From Gordonia lacunae (GTDB taxonomy: Bacteria; Actinomycetota; Actinomycetes; Mycobacteriales; Mycobacteriaceae), in contig NZ_NGFO01000020.1 of NCBI RefSeq assembly GCF_002149015.1, forward strand, positions 38,778-102,777: a stretch of DNA of 64,000 nucleotides, given 5' to 3'. The notes under the pieces were generated by a model, which was not told the origin of the DNA, did not search any database, and was given only the letters and a program-made list of their open reading frames with translations. Every line of letters starts with the position of its first letter. The first letter of the stretch is position 1. Below, piece by piece: positions 38,079 to 47,643 of the stretch. A program made the translations under genes and the position numbers.

Positions 38079-39557
38079 CTATTTGGCCGCAATCTCCCGT
38101 GCCGAGGCCAGGCGCGCGAGCGTCTTCTCGCGACCCAGGATCTCCATCGACTCGAACAGCGGAGGACTGATCTGAGAGCCGGTGACGGCCACCCGTACCG
38201 GACCGAACGCCTTGCGCGGTTTGAGGCCCAGGTCGTCCACCAGCGCGGCGTTCAGCGCGTCCTGCAGCGCAGCCGTGGTGAAGGAATCCAGCGACTCGAT
38301 CGCGGCGATGGTGGCATCCAGAACCGGCACGGCGTCGGCGCCCAGGTTCTTGCTCGCGGCCTTCTCGTCGATCGTGAAATCGGCATCCGAGACGTAGACG
38401 AACGAGATGAGATCCCAGGCGTCTCCGAGAACCTGGATACGCGTCTGCACCAGTTCGGCCAGAGCTGCGAAGGTCTCGTCGTCGGCAGTCTCGGCGAGCT
38501 TGCCCTGCACGACGAGATACGACTTGAGCCGAGCGGTGAAGTCGCCGAGGTCCAGCCGGCGGATGTGCTCGGCGTTGATGGCGTCGGCCTTCTTCTGATC
38601 GAATCTCGCAGGATTGGAATTGACCTGCCGCACATCGAAAGCTGCGATCATCTCGTCCAGGCTGAAGACGTCGACATCACTCTTGTAACCCCAGCCGAGC
38701 AGCGCGAGGTAGTTGAGCAGACCCTCCGGGATGAATCCGCGGTCCCGGTGGTGGAAGAGATTCGACTGCGGGTCGCGCTTGGAGAGCTTCTTGTTGCCCT
38801 CCCCCATCACGAACGGAAGGTGGCCGAAGGCCGGTACCGCGTCGGCCACGCCGATGCGGATCAGCGCGTCGTAGAGGGCCAGCTGACGCGGCGTCGAGGA
38901 GAAGAGGTCCTCGCCGCGCAGAACATGGGTGATCTTCATCATGGCGTCGTCGACCGGATTGACCAGCGTGTAGAGCGGATCGCCCGAGGCACGCGTGAGG
39001 GCGAAATCCGGCACGGTGCCCGCCTTGATCGTCGTGGTGCCGCGCACGAGATCGTCCCACGAGATGTCGGTGTCCGGCATACGAAGCCGGACAACGGGTT
39101 TACGTCCCTCGGCCACATACGCCGCGCGCTGCTCGGCGGTCAGGTCACGGTCGAAGTTGTCGTAACCCAGTTTGGGGTCACGGCCGGCGGCCCGGTGACG
39201 GGCCTCGACCTCCTCGGGAGTGGAGAAGGCCTCGTACGCCTCTCCTGCCGCGAGCAACCGCGCGACGACATCGGTATGGAGGTCCCGACGCTCGGACTGG
39301 CGGTAGGGCCCGTACGGTCCGCCCACCTCGGGTCCCTCGTCCCAGTCGAGCCCGAGCCACCGCAGCGCGTCGCGGATGGCCGCGTAGGACTCCTCGCTGT
39401 CACGCGCGGCATCGGTGTCCTCGATGCGGAAGACGAAGGTGCCGCCGTCGTGGCGGGCCTGGACGAAGTTGAAGAGCGCGGTACGCACGAGCCCCACGTG
39501 CGGCGTCCCCGTCGGAGACGGACAGAATCGGACGCGCACACCCTCAGTACTGGTCAT
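38079..39557 (-). CDS. gltX: Glutamyl-tRNA synthetase
   Basis: GltX attaches glutamate to tRNA-Glu, and in most bacteria without GlnRS also to tRNA-Gln for amidation by GatCAB. The 492-residue class I enzyme has [21 protein letters not shown] (HIGH-type motif PHVG), [18 protein letters not shown], and the KMSKS-type [10 protein letters not shown]. Length is normal. Two tRNA genes, Gln and Glu, follow directly downstream, so the enzyme and both possible substrates may share a transcript. Matches Rv2992c. Confidence 0.97.
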   Translation of the reverse strand: MTSTEGVRVRFCPSPTGTPHVGLVRTALFNFVQARHDGGTFVFRIEDTDAARDSEESYAAIRDALRWLGLDWDEGPEVGGPYGPYRQSERRDLHTDVVARLLAAGEAYEAFSTPEEVEARHRAAGRDPKLGYDNFDRDLTAEQRAAYVAEGRKPVVRLRMPDTDISWDDLVRGTTTIKAGTVPDFALTRASGDPLYTLVNPVDDAMMKITHVLRGEDLFSSTPRQLALYDALIRIGVADAVPAFGHLPFVMGEGNKKLSKRDPQSNLFHHRDRGFIPEGLLNYLALLGWGYKSDVDVFSLDEMIAAFDVRQVNSNPARFDQKKADAINAEHIRRLDLGDFTARLKSYLVVQGKLAETADDETFAALAELVQTRIQVLGDAWDLISFVYVSDADFTIDEKAASKNLGADAVPVLDATIAAIESLDSFTTAALQDALNAALVDDLGLKPRKAFGPVRVAVTGSQISPPLFESMEILGREKTLARLASAREIAAK

Positions 39558-39603
39558 GGGCTCAGGGTATCGAAGCGGCGCCGCGCTCCCGACACGCCCG
39601 CCG

Positions 39604-40428
39604 TCAGGCCCGGTGCCGCTCGCAGAACTCGACGAGGACCCTGTTCACCTCCGCCGGCTGTTCGAGATAGCCGAAATGACCGGCCCGTTCGATCTCGACG
39701 TACTGCGCGCCCGGAATGGCCTCGGCGACTTCGCGCGCCAGCTTCGCCGGCAGCGTCCGATCGTCGGCGAAACCGACGACCAGCGCCGGCCGGTCGATGC
39801 CGCGGTAGGCCGCGAGGCGGTTGGACTCCTTGTTGTGCAGTTCGAGCTGCGCACGGACCCCCGGGGTGATCGTCTGCGGGGAGAATCCGATGATGTCGAG
39901 CCAGTCACGCGCCGTGCGGTCGTCGTCGAGCGTGTGCGGCGACAGGTTCAGATGGGCGGTGATGGCGGCCTCGTACTCGGGCGGCAGCTTGATCTTGTTG
40001 TCGTAGAGCGCTCGCTCCCCGGCCGAGATCGCTTCCTGCAGTGGGGTGTTGCGGCCGTAGGTCGCCACCATCACCGCCGCCTTCACCACATCCGGCCGCG
40101 CCAGCGCCAGCTCCTGGGTGATCCGGGCCCCCAGTGAGGTACCGATGACGATCGCGGGTCCGCGCCCGAGGTGCTCGATCAGGGCAGCCGTGTCGGCGAC
40201 CATGTCGTCGAGCGTGAACCCCTCCGCACACTCCGAGGACGGCGCGACACCGCGGTTGTCGAAGGTCACCACGGTGAAGCCGGCCTTCACCAAGGCCGGT
40301 TCCTGGTGGGCCTTCCACACTCGGCCGGGGCTACCGGTCCCCATCACCATGACGATCAGCGGGCCGGAACCGGCCACGCTGTAGGAGATGTCGATGCCGT
40401 TGACTCGAGCCGTACTGGGAGCTGTCAC
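39604..40428 (-). CDS. Alpha/beta hydrolase
   Basis: The 274-residue alpha/beta-fold hydrolase has an oxyanion region [24 protein letters not shown], the nucleophile elbow [10 protein letters not shown], an acid in [11 protein letters not shown], and the catalytic histidine in [13 protein letters not shown]. It resembles 3-oxoadipate enol-lactonases and C-C bond hydrolases, but the substrate is not determinable. The GTG at 40428 overlaps the FAH gene's stop (GTGA), so the two are translationally coupled and probably act in one pathway. Confidence 0.85.
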   Translation of the reverse strand: MTAPSTARVNGIDISYSVAGSGPLIVMVMGTGSPGRVWKAHQEPALVKAGFTVVTFDNRGVAPSSECAEGFTLDDMVADTAALIEHLGRGPAIVIGTSLGARITQELALARPDVVKAAVMVATYGRNTPLQEAISAGERALYDNKIKLPPEYEAAITAHLNLSPHTLDDDRTARDWLDIIGFSPQTITPGVRAQLELHNKESNRLAAYRGIDRPALVVGFADDRTLPAKLAREVAEAIPGAQYVEIERAGHFGYLEQPAEVNRVLVEFCERHRA

Positions 40429-41195
40429 TTGTCCACCACCGGGTTGGAGAGCGTACCGATACCCTCGACGGTCACCGAGACACGCTGGCCGGCGACCATG
40501 GGTCCCACACCTTCCGGGGTGCCCGTGAGGATCACGTCGCCCGGCAGCAGGGTCATGACGCGCGAGATCCATTCGACGATCTCACCGACGTCGTGGAGCA
40601 TCAGCGACGTGCGGGTCCGCTGCTTGACCTCGCCGTCGAGTTCCGTCACGAGTTCGACGTCGGACGGGTCGAACGCGGTGTCGATCCACGGGCCGAGCGG
40701 ACAGAAGGTGTCGTAGCCCTTCCCCCGGGTCCACTGCCCGTCGGCCTGCTGGTGGTCGCGGGCGGTCACGTCGTTGGCGACCGTGTAACCGAGGATCACA
40801 TCCTTGGCCTGAGCGGCCTTCACGTCCTTGCACGCCCGTCCGATGACGATCGCGAGTTCACCTTCGTAGTCCACACGTTCCGACGACGGCGGACGCACGA
40901 TGGGCAGCTCGGGGCCGATGATCGAGGTGTTCGGTTTCAGGAAGATCACCGGGTCGGCGGGCGCTTCGCCACCCATCTCCGCGGCGTGTGCGGCGTAGTT
41001 CTTGCCGATGCAGATCACCTTGCTGGCCAGGATCGGCGCCAGGATCCGCACATCTGCCGACTTCCACGAGCGACCGGTGAACGTCGGCGTGCCGAACGGG
41101 TGCTCGGCGATCTCCTTCATGACGGTGTCGTCACCGTCGCCCTCGACGGACACGAATGCCACGCCGGCAGGACTCGCAATTCGACCTAAGCGCAT
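40425..41195 (-). CDS. Fumarylacetoacetate hydrolase family protein
   Basis: The 256-residue protein has a short N-terminal domain and the FAH catalytic core: ICIGKNYAAHAAEMGG, PVIFLKPNTSIIGPELPIVRP, DYEGELAIVIGRACKDV (metal-binding Glu), ILGYTVANDVTARDHQ, and LLPGDVILTGTPEGVGPM. Related enzymes are acylpyruvate hydrolases, oxaloacetate decarboxylases and 2-hydroxyhepta-2,4-dienedioate isomerases. Position matches Rv2993c. Coupled to the downstream alpha/beta hydrolase. Confidence 0.88.
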   Translation of the reverse strand: MRLGRIASPAGVAFVSVEGDGDDTVMKEIAEHPFGTPTFTGRSWKSADVRILAPILASKVICIGKNYAAHAAEMGGEAPADPVIFLKPNTSIIGPELPIVRPPSSERVDYEGELAIVIGRACKDVKAAQAKDVILGYTVANDVTARDHQQADGQWTRGKGYDTFCPLGPWIDTAFDPSDVELVTELDGEVKQRTRTSLMLHDVGEIVEWISRVMTLLPGDVILTGTPEGVGPMVAGQRVSVTVEGIGTLSNPVVDK

Positions 41196-41343
41196 GTCCA
41201 GACCCTATCGCACCGCCGATCCCACACGTTGGGAGCCGAGTTGGCCGGCCTCCGATCGAGTTTTACAATGTGGGCAGTCCGTTTCATATATTGAGATGGG
41301 TTGCGGCGACGATCGCCCGATCAGACAGCGAGGTGAGTGACAC

Positions 41344-42573
41344 ATGACCGATGTCGACGACATCACCACTGCCAGAAGGTGGATCATCCTCGGGTGTTCA
41401 CTCCTCGCCGCACTCACCACGACGTGCGTGGTCAGCGGCGTCGCCTATCTGATCCCGGCGCTGCACACCGACGCCGGCCTCACGCTGACCGAGGCGTCGA
41501 CACTCGCCGCGGTCCCGACCATCGGCCTGATGGCCGCGACGATCCCGTGGGGAATCCTGTTGGACCGCTACGGCGAACGCCGCATCCTGCTGCTGTCCCT
41601 GTCCATCTCCCTCTGCGGCGCAATCGCGGCCGCGGTCGCCGCGTCGGCCGACGCGTCGTATGTCGTCGTGGGCGCCGCGCTCCTGGTGGGCGGTCTCGGT
41701 TCGGGCGCCGCGAACGGCGCCAGCGGCCGGATCGTCGTCGGTTGGTTTCCCGCGCATCAGCGCGGAACCGCGATGGGCATCCGTCAGATGGCCCAGCCGC
41801 TGGGCATCGGTGTCTGCGCACTGACCATGCCGGTCGTCGCGGCGAGCTCGGGACCTGCTGCCGCCCTGGCGATCCCGGCCGCGGTGACCGCCGCGGGACT
41901 CGTCGCGGTGATCGTCGGCATCACCGACCCACCGCGCCGCGCGGCTCCCGCCACGGTGACCCCGGACCCTGCCCCACGCGCGAACCCCTACCGCGGCAAC
42001 TCTTTCCTCGCGCGCATCCACATCGTCAGCATGCTGCTCGTCATCCCTCAGTCGATGCTGTGGACGTTCGTGCCCACCTGGCTGATCGTCGCGCACGGAT
42101 GGTCGCCGGCCGGCGCCGGCACGCTGATCACGGTGACCCAGGTCGTCGGTGCGCTGGGACGGATAGTCGCCGGACGATGGTCGGATGCATGGATGTCACG
42201 GATGCGACCGGTCCGGGTGATCGCGGTCGCCGGGGTCGCCGCCATGTTCGCACTCGCGGTCAGCGACTGGTTCGACAGCCCGCTGGCACCCGCGCTCATG
42301 GCGGTCGCGAGCATCATCTCGGTCGCCGACAACGGTCTTGCGTTCACGGCCATAGCCGAATACGTCGGACCCGAATGGAGCGGGCGCGGCCTGGCCGTCC
42401 AGAACACCGGACAGTATCTGGTGACCGCGGCGACCACGCCGCTCCTCGGGGCACTGATCGCCGCGGTGGGCTTCCCCCTCGCATTCGCCGCGACCGCCCT
42501 CGCACCGCTCGTCGCCACACCGCTGGTCCCTCGCGACCGGACCCGGGGAGCCGACGAACTGGTGGACGTGTAG
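41344..42573 (+). CDS. Major facilitator superfamily transporter
   Basis: The 409-residue protein has about 12 TM helices and MFS loop motif A as GILLDRYGERRIL between TM2 and TM3, RGTAMGIRQMAQPLGIGV in TM5, and a related second-half loop GRWSDAWMSRMRP. Position matches Rv2994. GAGGTGAG lies before the ATG. Substrate and direction are unknown; it diverges from the FAH-hydrolase pair, so a link to that pathway is possible. Confidence 0.88.
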   Translation: MTDVDDITTARRWIILGCSLLAALTTTCVVSGVAYLIPALHTDAGLTLTEASTLAAVPTIGLMAATIPWGILLDRYGERRILLLSLSISLCGAIAAAVAASADASYVVVGAALLVGGLGSGAANGASGRIVVGWFPAHQRGTAMGIRQMAQPLGIGVCALTMPVVAASSGPAAALAIPAAVTAAGLVAVIVGITDPPRRAAPATVTPDPAPRANPYRGNSFLARIHIVSMLLVIPQSMLWTFVPTWLIVAHGWSPAGAGTLITVTQVVGALGRIVAGRWSDAWMSRMRPVRVIAVAGVAAMFALAVSDWFDSPLAPALMAVASIISVADNGLAFTAIAEYVGPEWSGRGLAVQNTGQYLVTAATTPLLGALIAAVGFPLAFAATALAPLVATPLVPRDRTRGADELVDV

Positions 42574-42586
42574 CTCCACCGCTGAT

Positions 42587-42623
42587 GGACGAGCCCGCCA
42601 CCGATCCGGTGGCGGGCTCGTCC
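42587..42623. terminator. Bidirectional terminator between the MFS gene and leuB
   Basis: A 17-bp perfect stem (42587-42603 with 42607-42623) with an ATC loop separates the convergent genes. In the plus direction it is followed by TTC. Confidence 0.9.
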
Positions 42624-42671
42624 TTCACGGCGGGTTCACTCGCCGCGCCGGAGTTGTGGGTCCGGGCGGGA

Positions 42672-43679
42672 CTACAGCCGCTCGCGGATGCGCGTCCCGA
42701 TCTCGGCGGTGCTGAACGTACCGCTGCGATCGGCGAGGTCGTCGGCGACGGCCTTCTCGATCCGCGCGGCGGCGTCGTCGTCGCCGAGATGCTGGAGCAG
42801 GAGCGCGACCGACAGGATCGCGGCCGTCGGATCGGCCTTGCCCTGACCGGCGATGTCGGGTGCCGACCCGTGGACGGGCTCGAACATCGACGGGTTGGCG
42901 CCGGTGGCGTCGATGTTGCCCGACGCGGCCAGTCCGATTCCGCCGCTCACCGCGGCCGCGATGTCGGTGATGATGTCGCCGAACAGGTTGTCGGTGACGA
43001 TGACGTCGAATCGGCCGGGATCGGTGACCAGGTAGATGGTCGCCGCGTCCACGTGGCAGTAGTCGGTCGTGACGTCGGGGAATTCGGCGCCGACCTCGTC
43101 GACCGCACGGCTCCACATCGATCCGGCGAAGGTGAGGACGTTGGTCTTGTGCACCAGCGTCAGCTTCTTACGACGCTGCTGCGCGCGCTGGAAGGCATTG
43201 CGCACCACACGCTCCACGCCGAAACGGGTGTTGACGCTCACCTCGGTGGCGACCTCGTTCGGGGTGCCGACCCGAATCGCACCGCCGTTGCCGGTGTAGG
43301 GCCCCTCGGTCCCCTCCCGCACCACCACGAAGTCGATGTCGGGGTCGCCGGCCAGCGGCGAGGAGACGCCTGGGAACCGGCGCGACGGCCGCAGGTTGAC
43401 GTGGTGGTCGAGGGCGAACCGCATGGTGAGGAGCAGACCGCGCTCCAGCACACCCGACGGCACCGACGGATCGCCGATCGCGCCCAGCAGGATGGCGTCG
43501 TGACGGCGGAGCGACTCGAGGTCGTCCTCGGTCAGCAACTCGCCGTTGCGGTGGTAGCGACGCGCGCCGAGATCGAACTCGGTGGTGCTCACCGCCGGCA
43601 CGACCGACTCGAGCACCCCCAATGCCTCGGTGATGACCTCGGGACCGATGCCGTCGCCGGCGATGACTGCGAGTTTCAT
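42672..43679 (-). CDS. leuB: 3-isopropylmalate dehydrogenase
   Basis: LeuB oxidises and decarboxylates 3-isopropylmalate in leucine synthesis. The 335-residue product shows [39 protein letters not shown], the substrate arginines in [23 protein letters not shown], and [10 protein letters not shown]. Its start overlaps the serA stop by 4 nt (ATGA). The rest of the leucine operon (leuCD) lies 7 kb to the left. Confidence 0.96.
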   Translation of the reverse strand: MKLAVIAGDGIGPEVITEALGVLESVVPAVSTTEFDLGARRYHRNGELLTEDDLESLRRHDAILLGAIGDPSVPSGVLERGLLLTMRFALDHHVNLRPSRRFPGVSSPLAGDPDIDFVVVREGTEGPYTGNGGAIRVGTPNEVATEVSVNTRFGVERVVRNAFQRAQQRRKKLTLVHKTNVLTFAGSMWSRAVDEVGAEFPDVTTDYCHVDAATIYLVTDPGRFDVIVTDNLFGDIITDIAAAVSGGIGLAASGNIDATGANPSMFEPVHGSAPDIAGQGKADPTAAILSVALLLQHLGDDDAAARIEKAVADDLADRSGTFSTAEIGTRIRERL

Positions 43680-45277
43680 GAGAGGTCGACCTGTTCGATC
43701 AGGGTCGCGCTGACCGCGTCGCCGATCGCGGCGACGACGTCATCGTCGAGAACGCTGCTCACGCGGAGCATCATCGTGGCTCCGCCGCCCTCGGCGTCCT
43801 GGGACAGACCGGCCGCCAGGATGTCGATGCCGGCATTGCCGAGCAGGGTGCCGATCTTGCCCAGCGAACCCGGCTGGTCGTCGTAGCTGACGATCAGGTT
43901 GTGGCCCTCGGCACGGAGGTCGAAGTTGCGGCCGTTGATGTTGACGATCTTCTCCACCAGCCGCGGACCCGAGAGGGTGCCCGAGACGTTGTGGGTGGAA
44001 CCGTCGGCGAAGACGGCCTTCACGTCGACCACACTGCGGTGGTTGGGGCTCTCCGGCGCGGTCGTGACCTCGCTGGTCACACCGCGCCCCTCGGCGACCG
44101 CGGGCGCGTTGACGAAGGTGACCGGCTCGTCGAGCACCGCCGAGAACAGACCGCGCAGGGCCGAGAGTCCGAGGACGTCGACGTTGTTGGCGGCGAGTTC
44201 ACCGCGCACGTCCACGACGATCGAGGTCGGCGGCTCGTTGCTGATCGCACCGACGAGAACGCCGGCCTTGCGGGCGACCTCGAGCCACGGAGCGACCTCT
44301 TCGTCGACGGCTCCGCCGGTGATGTTGACCGCATCGGGGACGAAGTGTCCGGCCAGCGCCAAGCGCACACTCTTGGCGACGTCGGTGCCGGCACGGTCCT
44401 GCGCCTCGCTGGTCGAGGCACCGAGGTGCGGGGTCACCACGACCTGCGGGAGCTCGAACAGCGGCGAGTCGGTGCAGGGCTCGGTGGCGAAGACGTCTAG
44501 TCCGGCGGCGCGTACCTGACCGGAGGTGATCGCATCGGCCAGGGCCTGCTCGTCGATGAGACCACCGCGGGCGGCGTTGACGATGACCACGCCCTTCTTG
44601 GTCCGGGCGAGCTGCTCGGCGCCGATCAGGCCCAGGGTCTCCGGCGTCTTCGGCAGGTGCACGGTGATGAAGTCGGCGCGCTCGAGCAGTTCGTCGAGGC
44701 TGACCAGCTCGATCCCCAACTGGGCCGCGCGGGCCGGCGACACGTAGGGGTCGTAGGCGATGATGTGGGTCTCGAACGCGGCGAGCCGGGCGGCCACGAG
44801 CTGACCGATGCGGCCGAGGCCGACCACGCCGACGGTCTTGTCGAAGATCTCGACACCGTTGAACGACGAACGCTTCCAGGTCTTCTCACGCAGGGTGGCG
44901 TCGGCGGCCGGGATCTGCCGCGAGGCCGACATCAGCAGCGCGACAGCGTGTTCGGCCGCCGTGTGGATGTTGGAGGTCGGGGCGTTGACGACCATGACGC
45001 CGCGCTCGGTCGCCGCGGGGACGTCCACGTTGTCCAGACCGACGCCCGCCCGGGCGATGATCTTCAGCTTCTTGCCCGCATCGAGGACCTCGGCGTCCAC
45101 GGTCGTCGCCGAGCGGACCAGGATGGCGTCGGCGTCGACGACCGCCTCGAGCAACTTGGGACGATCCGGGCCGTCGACCCATCGCACCTCGACACCGTCA
45201 CCGAGTGCTTCCACGGTGGACGGCGCCAGCTTGTCGGCGATGAGTACAACCGGGCGGCCAGCAGAGCTCACAGTCAT
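43676..45277 (-). CDS. serA: D-3-phosphoglycerate dehydrogenase
   Basis: SerA starts serine synthesis from glycolytic 3-phosphoglycerate. The 533-residue product has the Rossmann motif [43 protein letters not shown], the catalytic histidine in [11 protein letters not shown], then the intervening domain and a C-terminal ACT domain ([20 protein letters not shown]) for feedback by serine. This long form is typical for actinobacteria. GGAG precedes the ATG at 45277; the frame is open to 45415. Confidence 0.96.
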   Translation of the reverse strand: MTVSSAGRPVVLIADKLAPSTVEALGDGVEVRWVDGPDRPKLLEAVVDADAILVRSATTVDAEVLDAGKKLKIIARAGVGLDNVDVPAATERGVMVVNAPTSNIHTAAEHAVALLMSASRQIPAADATLREKTWKRSSFNGVEIFDKTVGVVGLGRIGQLVAARLAAFETHIIAYDPYVSPARAAQLGIELVSLDELLERADFITVHLPKTPETLGLIGAEQLARTKKGVVIVNAARGGLIDEQALADAITSGQVRAAGLDVFATEPCTDSPLFELPQVVVTPHLGASTSEAQDRAGTDVAKSVRLALAGHFVPDAVNITGGAVDEEVAPWLEVARKAGVLVGAISNEPPTSIVVDVRGELAANNVDVLGLSALRGLFSAVLDEPVTFVNAPAVAEGRGVTSEVTTAPESPNHRSVVDVKAVFADGSTHNVSGTLSGPRLVEKIVNINGRNFDLRAEGHNLIVSYDDQPGSLGKIGTLLGNAGIDILAAGLSQDAEGGGATMMLRVSSVLDDDVVAAIGDAVSATLIEQVDLS

Positions 45278-45613
45278 TTCTCCAGGTTCGGGGAGTGCGG
45301 TTTCACGATCGGCGGTGCGGAGTGTCGGTGACGACTCCGTACGACAGCTTAAAGGTGTGGTAGGTGCCGCCGAGCATGCGGTGTACCCCGAAACCGGAGA
45401 CCTGTCCCCCGGCACGGGTAGAGTGTGACCCGCATTACGTCTGCCTTGCGTGGAGCATCACGGAAGTGTTGCAAACCGACCGCGGGTCGATCCCACGCAG
45501 ACATGTGCGCCCGGGGGGACCGGTACGGTGTGCTTGCCGCCAGTTGCGAAGTCCCGACGGGTGGCCCGATGCCCGTGACCGAGAACTGGTTGGACCCGAG
45601 AAGTGGAGTGCGG
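45278..45613. other. 336-nt intergenic region between divergent serA and protease genes
   Basis: No gene is supported here. It must contain the promoters of both neighbours. TAGAGT at 45419-45424 is a possible -10 box for the protease, giving a leader of about 185 nt. GTCT...GCGTGG (45439-45453) can pair with CCACGC-AGAC (45493-45502), with a small bulge. An upstream in-frame extension of the protease into this region lacks coding character. Confidence 0.5.
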
Positions 45614-46279
45614 ATGACGAAGAAGCTGACAGTGCTGTTGGCGGTTTTGGCTGCGACGGTGCTGGCCGGCTGGGGAGGGGGCGTCGCGGTCGCCGCACCG
45701 GCGAAGATCTTCGTGGGAGGCGGCTCCGGCATCCTGGTCCTCAAGGGCGGCAACTCGGCGGCGGCCTGCACGCTGACCACCATCGGCCGCTCGAAGACCA
45801 ACAAGCTCATCGGCGTCACCGCTGGTCACTGCGGCACCCCCGGTCAGAAGGTTTACTCCGAGACCTTCCAGGATCGCGGCCAGGCCGGCACCATCACCTA
45901 CACCGCGCCCGATCTCGACATGGCGATCGTCGAATTCGACGCCTCGCGCGTCGTGCCGCTGCGCACCGTCCGCGGCGTCACCATCCGCTCGGTCGACCCC
46001 AAGCCGCTCGGCTTCCCGACCATCGCCTGCAAGGAAGGCCGGACCACCGGCAACACCTGCGGTATCGCCTGGTTCTCCGACGGCGACGTCCACGTCAGCC
46101 AGATGTGCGTGATCGAGGGTGACTCCGGCAGTCCCGTGGTCGTGGGCGATCGCCTCGTGGGGATGGTCAACGCCTACTACTTCCTCGGTTGCCTCGGCCC
46201 CGAGACCGGTACCAACATCCAGCCGATCCTCAAGCGGATCGCTTCACTCGACGCCTACAAGGGATTCCGGGTCGCCTGA
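45614..46279 (+). CDS. Secreted S1-type serine protease-like protein
   Basis: The 221-residue product has a classical Sec signal peptide (MTKKLTVLLAVLAATVLAGWGGGVAVAAPA, cleavage after AxA) and a chymotrypsin-like catalytic triad: His in VTAGHCGTPG, Asp in DLDMAIVEF, Ser in EGDSGSPVV. Further cysteines (AACTL/GHC, ACKEG/TCGIA, QMC/LGC) could make disulfides. Closely related proteins are common in mycolate actinobacteria; some are inactive. The ATG at 45614 follows GTGGAG by 5 nt. Confidence 0.88.
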   Translation: MTKKLTVLLAVLAATVLAGWGGGVAVAAPAKIFVGGGSGILVLKGGNSAAACTLTTIGRSKTNKLIGVTAGHCGTPGQKVYSETFQDRGQAGTITYTAPDLDMAIVEFDASRVVPLRTVRGVTIRSVDPKPLGFPTIACKEGRTTGNTCGIAWFSDGDVHVSQMCVIEGDSGSPVVVGDRLVGMVNAYYFLGCLGPETGTNIQPILKRIASLDAYKGFRVA

Positions 46280-46301
46280 CGACTCCGGGTCCCACCCCCA
46301 C

Positions 46302-46334
46302 CGACGCCCCGGATGGTTCTCCTCCGGGGCGTCG
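46302..46334. terminator. Bidirectional terminator between the protease and LacI genes
   Basis: CGACGCCCCGGA (46302-46313) pairs with TCCGGGGCGTCG (46323-46334), 12 bp, around a 9-nt loop, between the convergent genes. Confidence 0.8.
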
Positions 46335-46374
46335 TCGTGTTCGGGTCAGCTCCGGCGATATGGGAGCCCGCTCG

Positions 46375-47445
46375 TCAGGCCTCGACGGATGACGGGCCGC
46401 CCGTCCCAACGCTCGCGGAGGTGCTGCTCGAGCGGACGATGAGTTCGGGCTCGAGCACGACCGACTCCGGCGTCCGACCGCCGATGACCTCGAGCAGCAA
46501 GCCGACGGCGCGCCTGCCCATCTCGTGCATCGGTGACCGGATCGTGGTCAGCGGGACGGCGCCGCCGGCCGCGATGGGCGTGTCGTTGTAGCCGACGAGG
46601 GCAACGTCGTCGGGCACCCGGATCCCGCGATCGCGCAGGGCTCCGAACGCTCCGATCGCGGCGAAGTCGTTGGTCGCGAAGATGGCATCGGGCACCGGTC
46701 CGGTCGAGAGCAGTTGCTCGACGGCGGCCCGGCCGCCGGCCGGATCGAAGCCCGAATAGACGATGCGGTCGTCCGGGATCTCGACGCCGTGTTCGGCGAA
46801 CGTGGTCACGATCCCGTTAGTCCGGTCGCGTGCAGTGGAGGCGAATTCCCAGCCGGCGAGTACCGCGACATCTCGTCGTCCGGTGTCGAGCAGATGCCCG
46901 CCGACCAGCCGCCCGCCCTTCACGTCGTCGACGGTCGCCGAGGGATAGTCCCCCGCAGTTCGGGACACGAGCGCGAATTTGATTCCCTGCGAATAGATCT
47001 CGTCGAGGAAGTGATGGTCGAGGTGGGCGTCTCCGTAAATTAGGCCGTCGACGCGCCGGTCGATCATCATGCGGGTGCGCGCCCGCTGGTTGTCCGGCTT
47101 GTCCAGCGAGTTGGTGACGAATGTCGACAGACCCGACTCGTACGCCGCCTCCTCGACTCCCTCGTAGATGGTCGCGAGGACGTAGTCCTGTAGCCGGGGC
47201 ACGAGCACCCCGATCAGTCCCGAGCGTCGTGTGCGCAGACTCGACGCCTGCGGATTCGGCGAGTAGTCGTGCTCGGCCGCGAACGCCCGGATCCGGGCGA
47301 CCGTGTCGGACGATCCCCAGCGGAGCGCGGCGTCACCGGGCGTGTTGAGCACACGGGACACGGTCGACGGGCTGACCCCGAGTTCCGTCGCGATCATGCG
47401 GAGCGTCAGCGGTCCCCTCGCCGGCCCCTCTGCTGGCTTTCTCAA
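46375..47445 (-). CDS. LacI family transcriptional regulator
   Basis: The 356-residue repressor has an N-terminal LacI helix-turn-helix (LRMIATELGVSPSTVSRVLN), the hinge region, and a periplasmic-binding-protein-like effector domain (GLIGVLVPRLQDYVLATIYEGVEEAA, VDGLIYGDAHLDHHFLDE, DAIFATNDFAAIGAFGALRDRGIRVPDDVALVGYNDTPIA). A TTG start at 47445 follows GAGAGAGG; an ATG at 47472 would place that site inside the gene. It diverges from the asparaginase operon, and three palindromic boxes in between are its likely targets. Confidence 0.9.
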   Translation of the reverse strand: MRKPAEGPARGPLTLRMIATELGVSPSTVSRVLNTPGDAALRWGSSDTVARIRAFAAEHDYSPNPQASSLRTRRSGLIGVLVPRLQDYVLATIYEGVEEAAYESGLSTFVTNSLDKPDNQRARTRMMIDRRVDGLIYGDAHLDHHFLDEIYSQGIKFALVSRTAGDYPSATVDDVKGGRLVGGHLLDTGRRDVAVLAGWEFASTARDRTNGIVTTFAEHGVEIPDDRIVYSGFDPAGGRAAVEQLLSTGPVPDAIFATNDFAAIGAFGALRDRGIRVPDDVALVGYNDTPIAAGGAVPLTTIRSPMHEMGRRAVGLLLEVIGGRTPESVVLEPELIVRSSSTSASVGTGGPSSVEA

Positions 47446-47509
47446 CCCGGCCCTCTCTCGTCGGTGGCCCACAGCGTACCCAACGCGTTCTGTTACGTCG
47501 CGATTTACA

Positions 47510-47554
47510 CAATCGTTTGGCGGAAGTTACACAAACGATTGCGTCAAACGTTTG
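47510..47554. promoter_or_regulatory. Three LacI-type operator boxes
   Basis: CAATCGTTTG (47510-47519), its exact reverse complement CAAACGATTG (47532-47541), and the perfect palindrome CAAACGTTTG (47545-47554). All have the central CG and flanking AAA/TTT seen in LacI-family operators. The surrounding DNA is AT-rich for this genome. They lie between the divergent lacI-type gene and the asparaginase operon. Confidence 0.75.
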
Positions 47555-47643
47555 GGCTGTGTTTCACTTCACGTCATGCACGTCACAGTCATCACCATGG
47601 CCCCCGGTGCCGGGGGGCTCTCGTCATTGCCGAGCTGTCGCCG

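Noticed and set aside
37947..39869. 640-codon plus-strand frame over gltX
   Set aside because: Antisense of gltX in GC-rich DNA. The gltX motifs and the tRNA genes on the other strand are decisive.
41337..43886. 849-codon open frame on the plus strand
   Set aside because: It is a frame shadow of the MFS gene and the antisense of leuB; its product is Arg/His/Gly-rich with no recognisable domain.
47269..47643. N-terminal extension of the asparaginase
   Set aside because: It crosses the LacI-type operators and overlaps the divergent regulator gene; the conserved TGGTIAS region begins just after the ATG at 47644.
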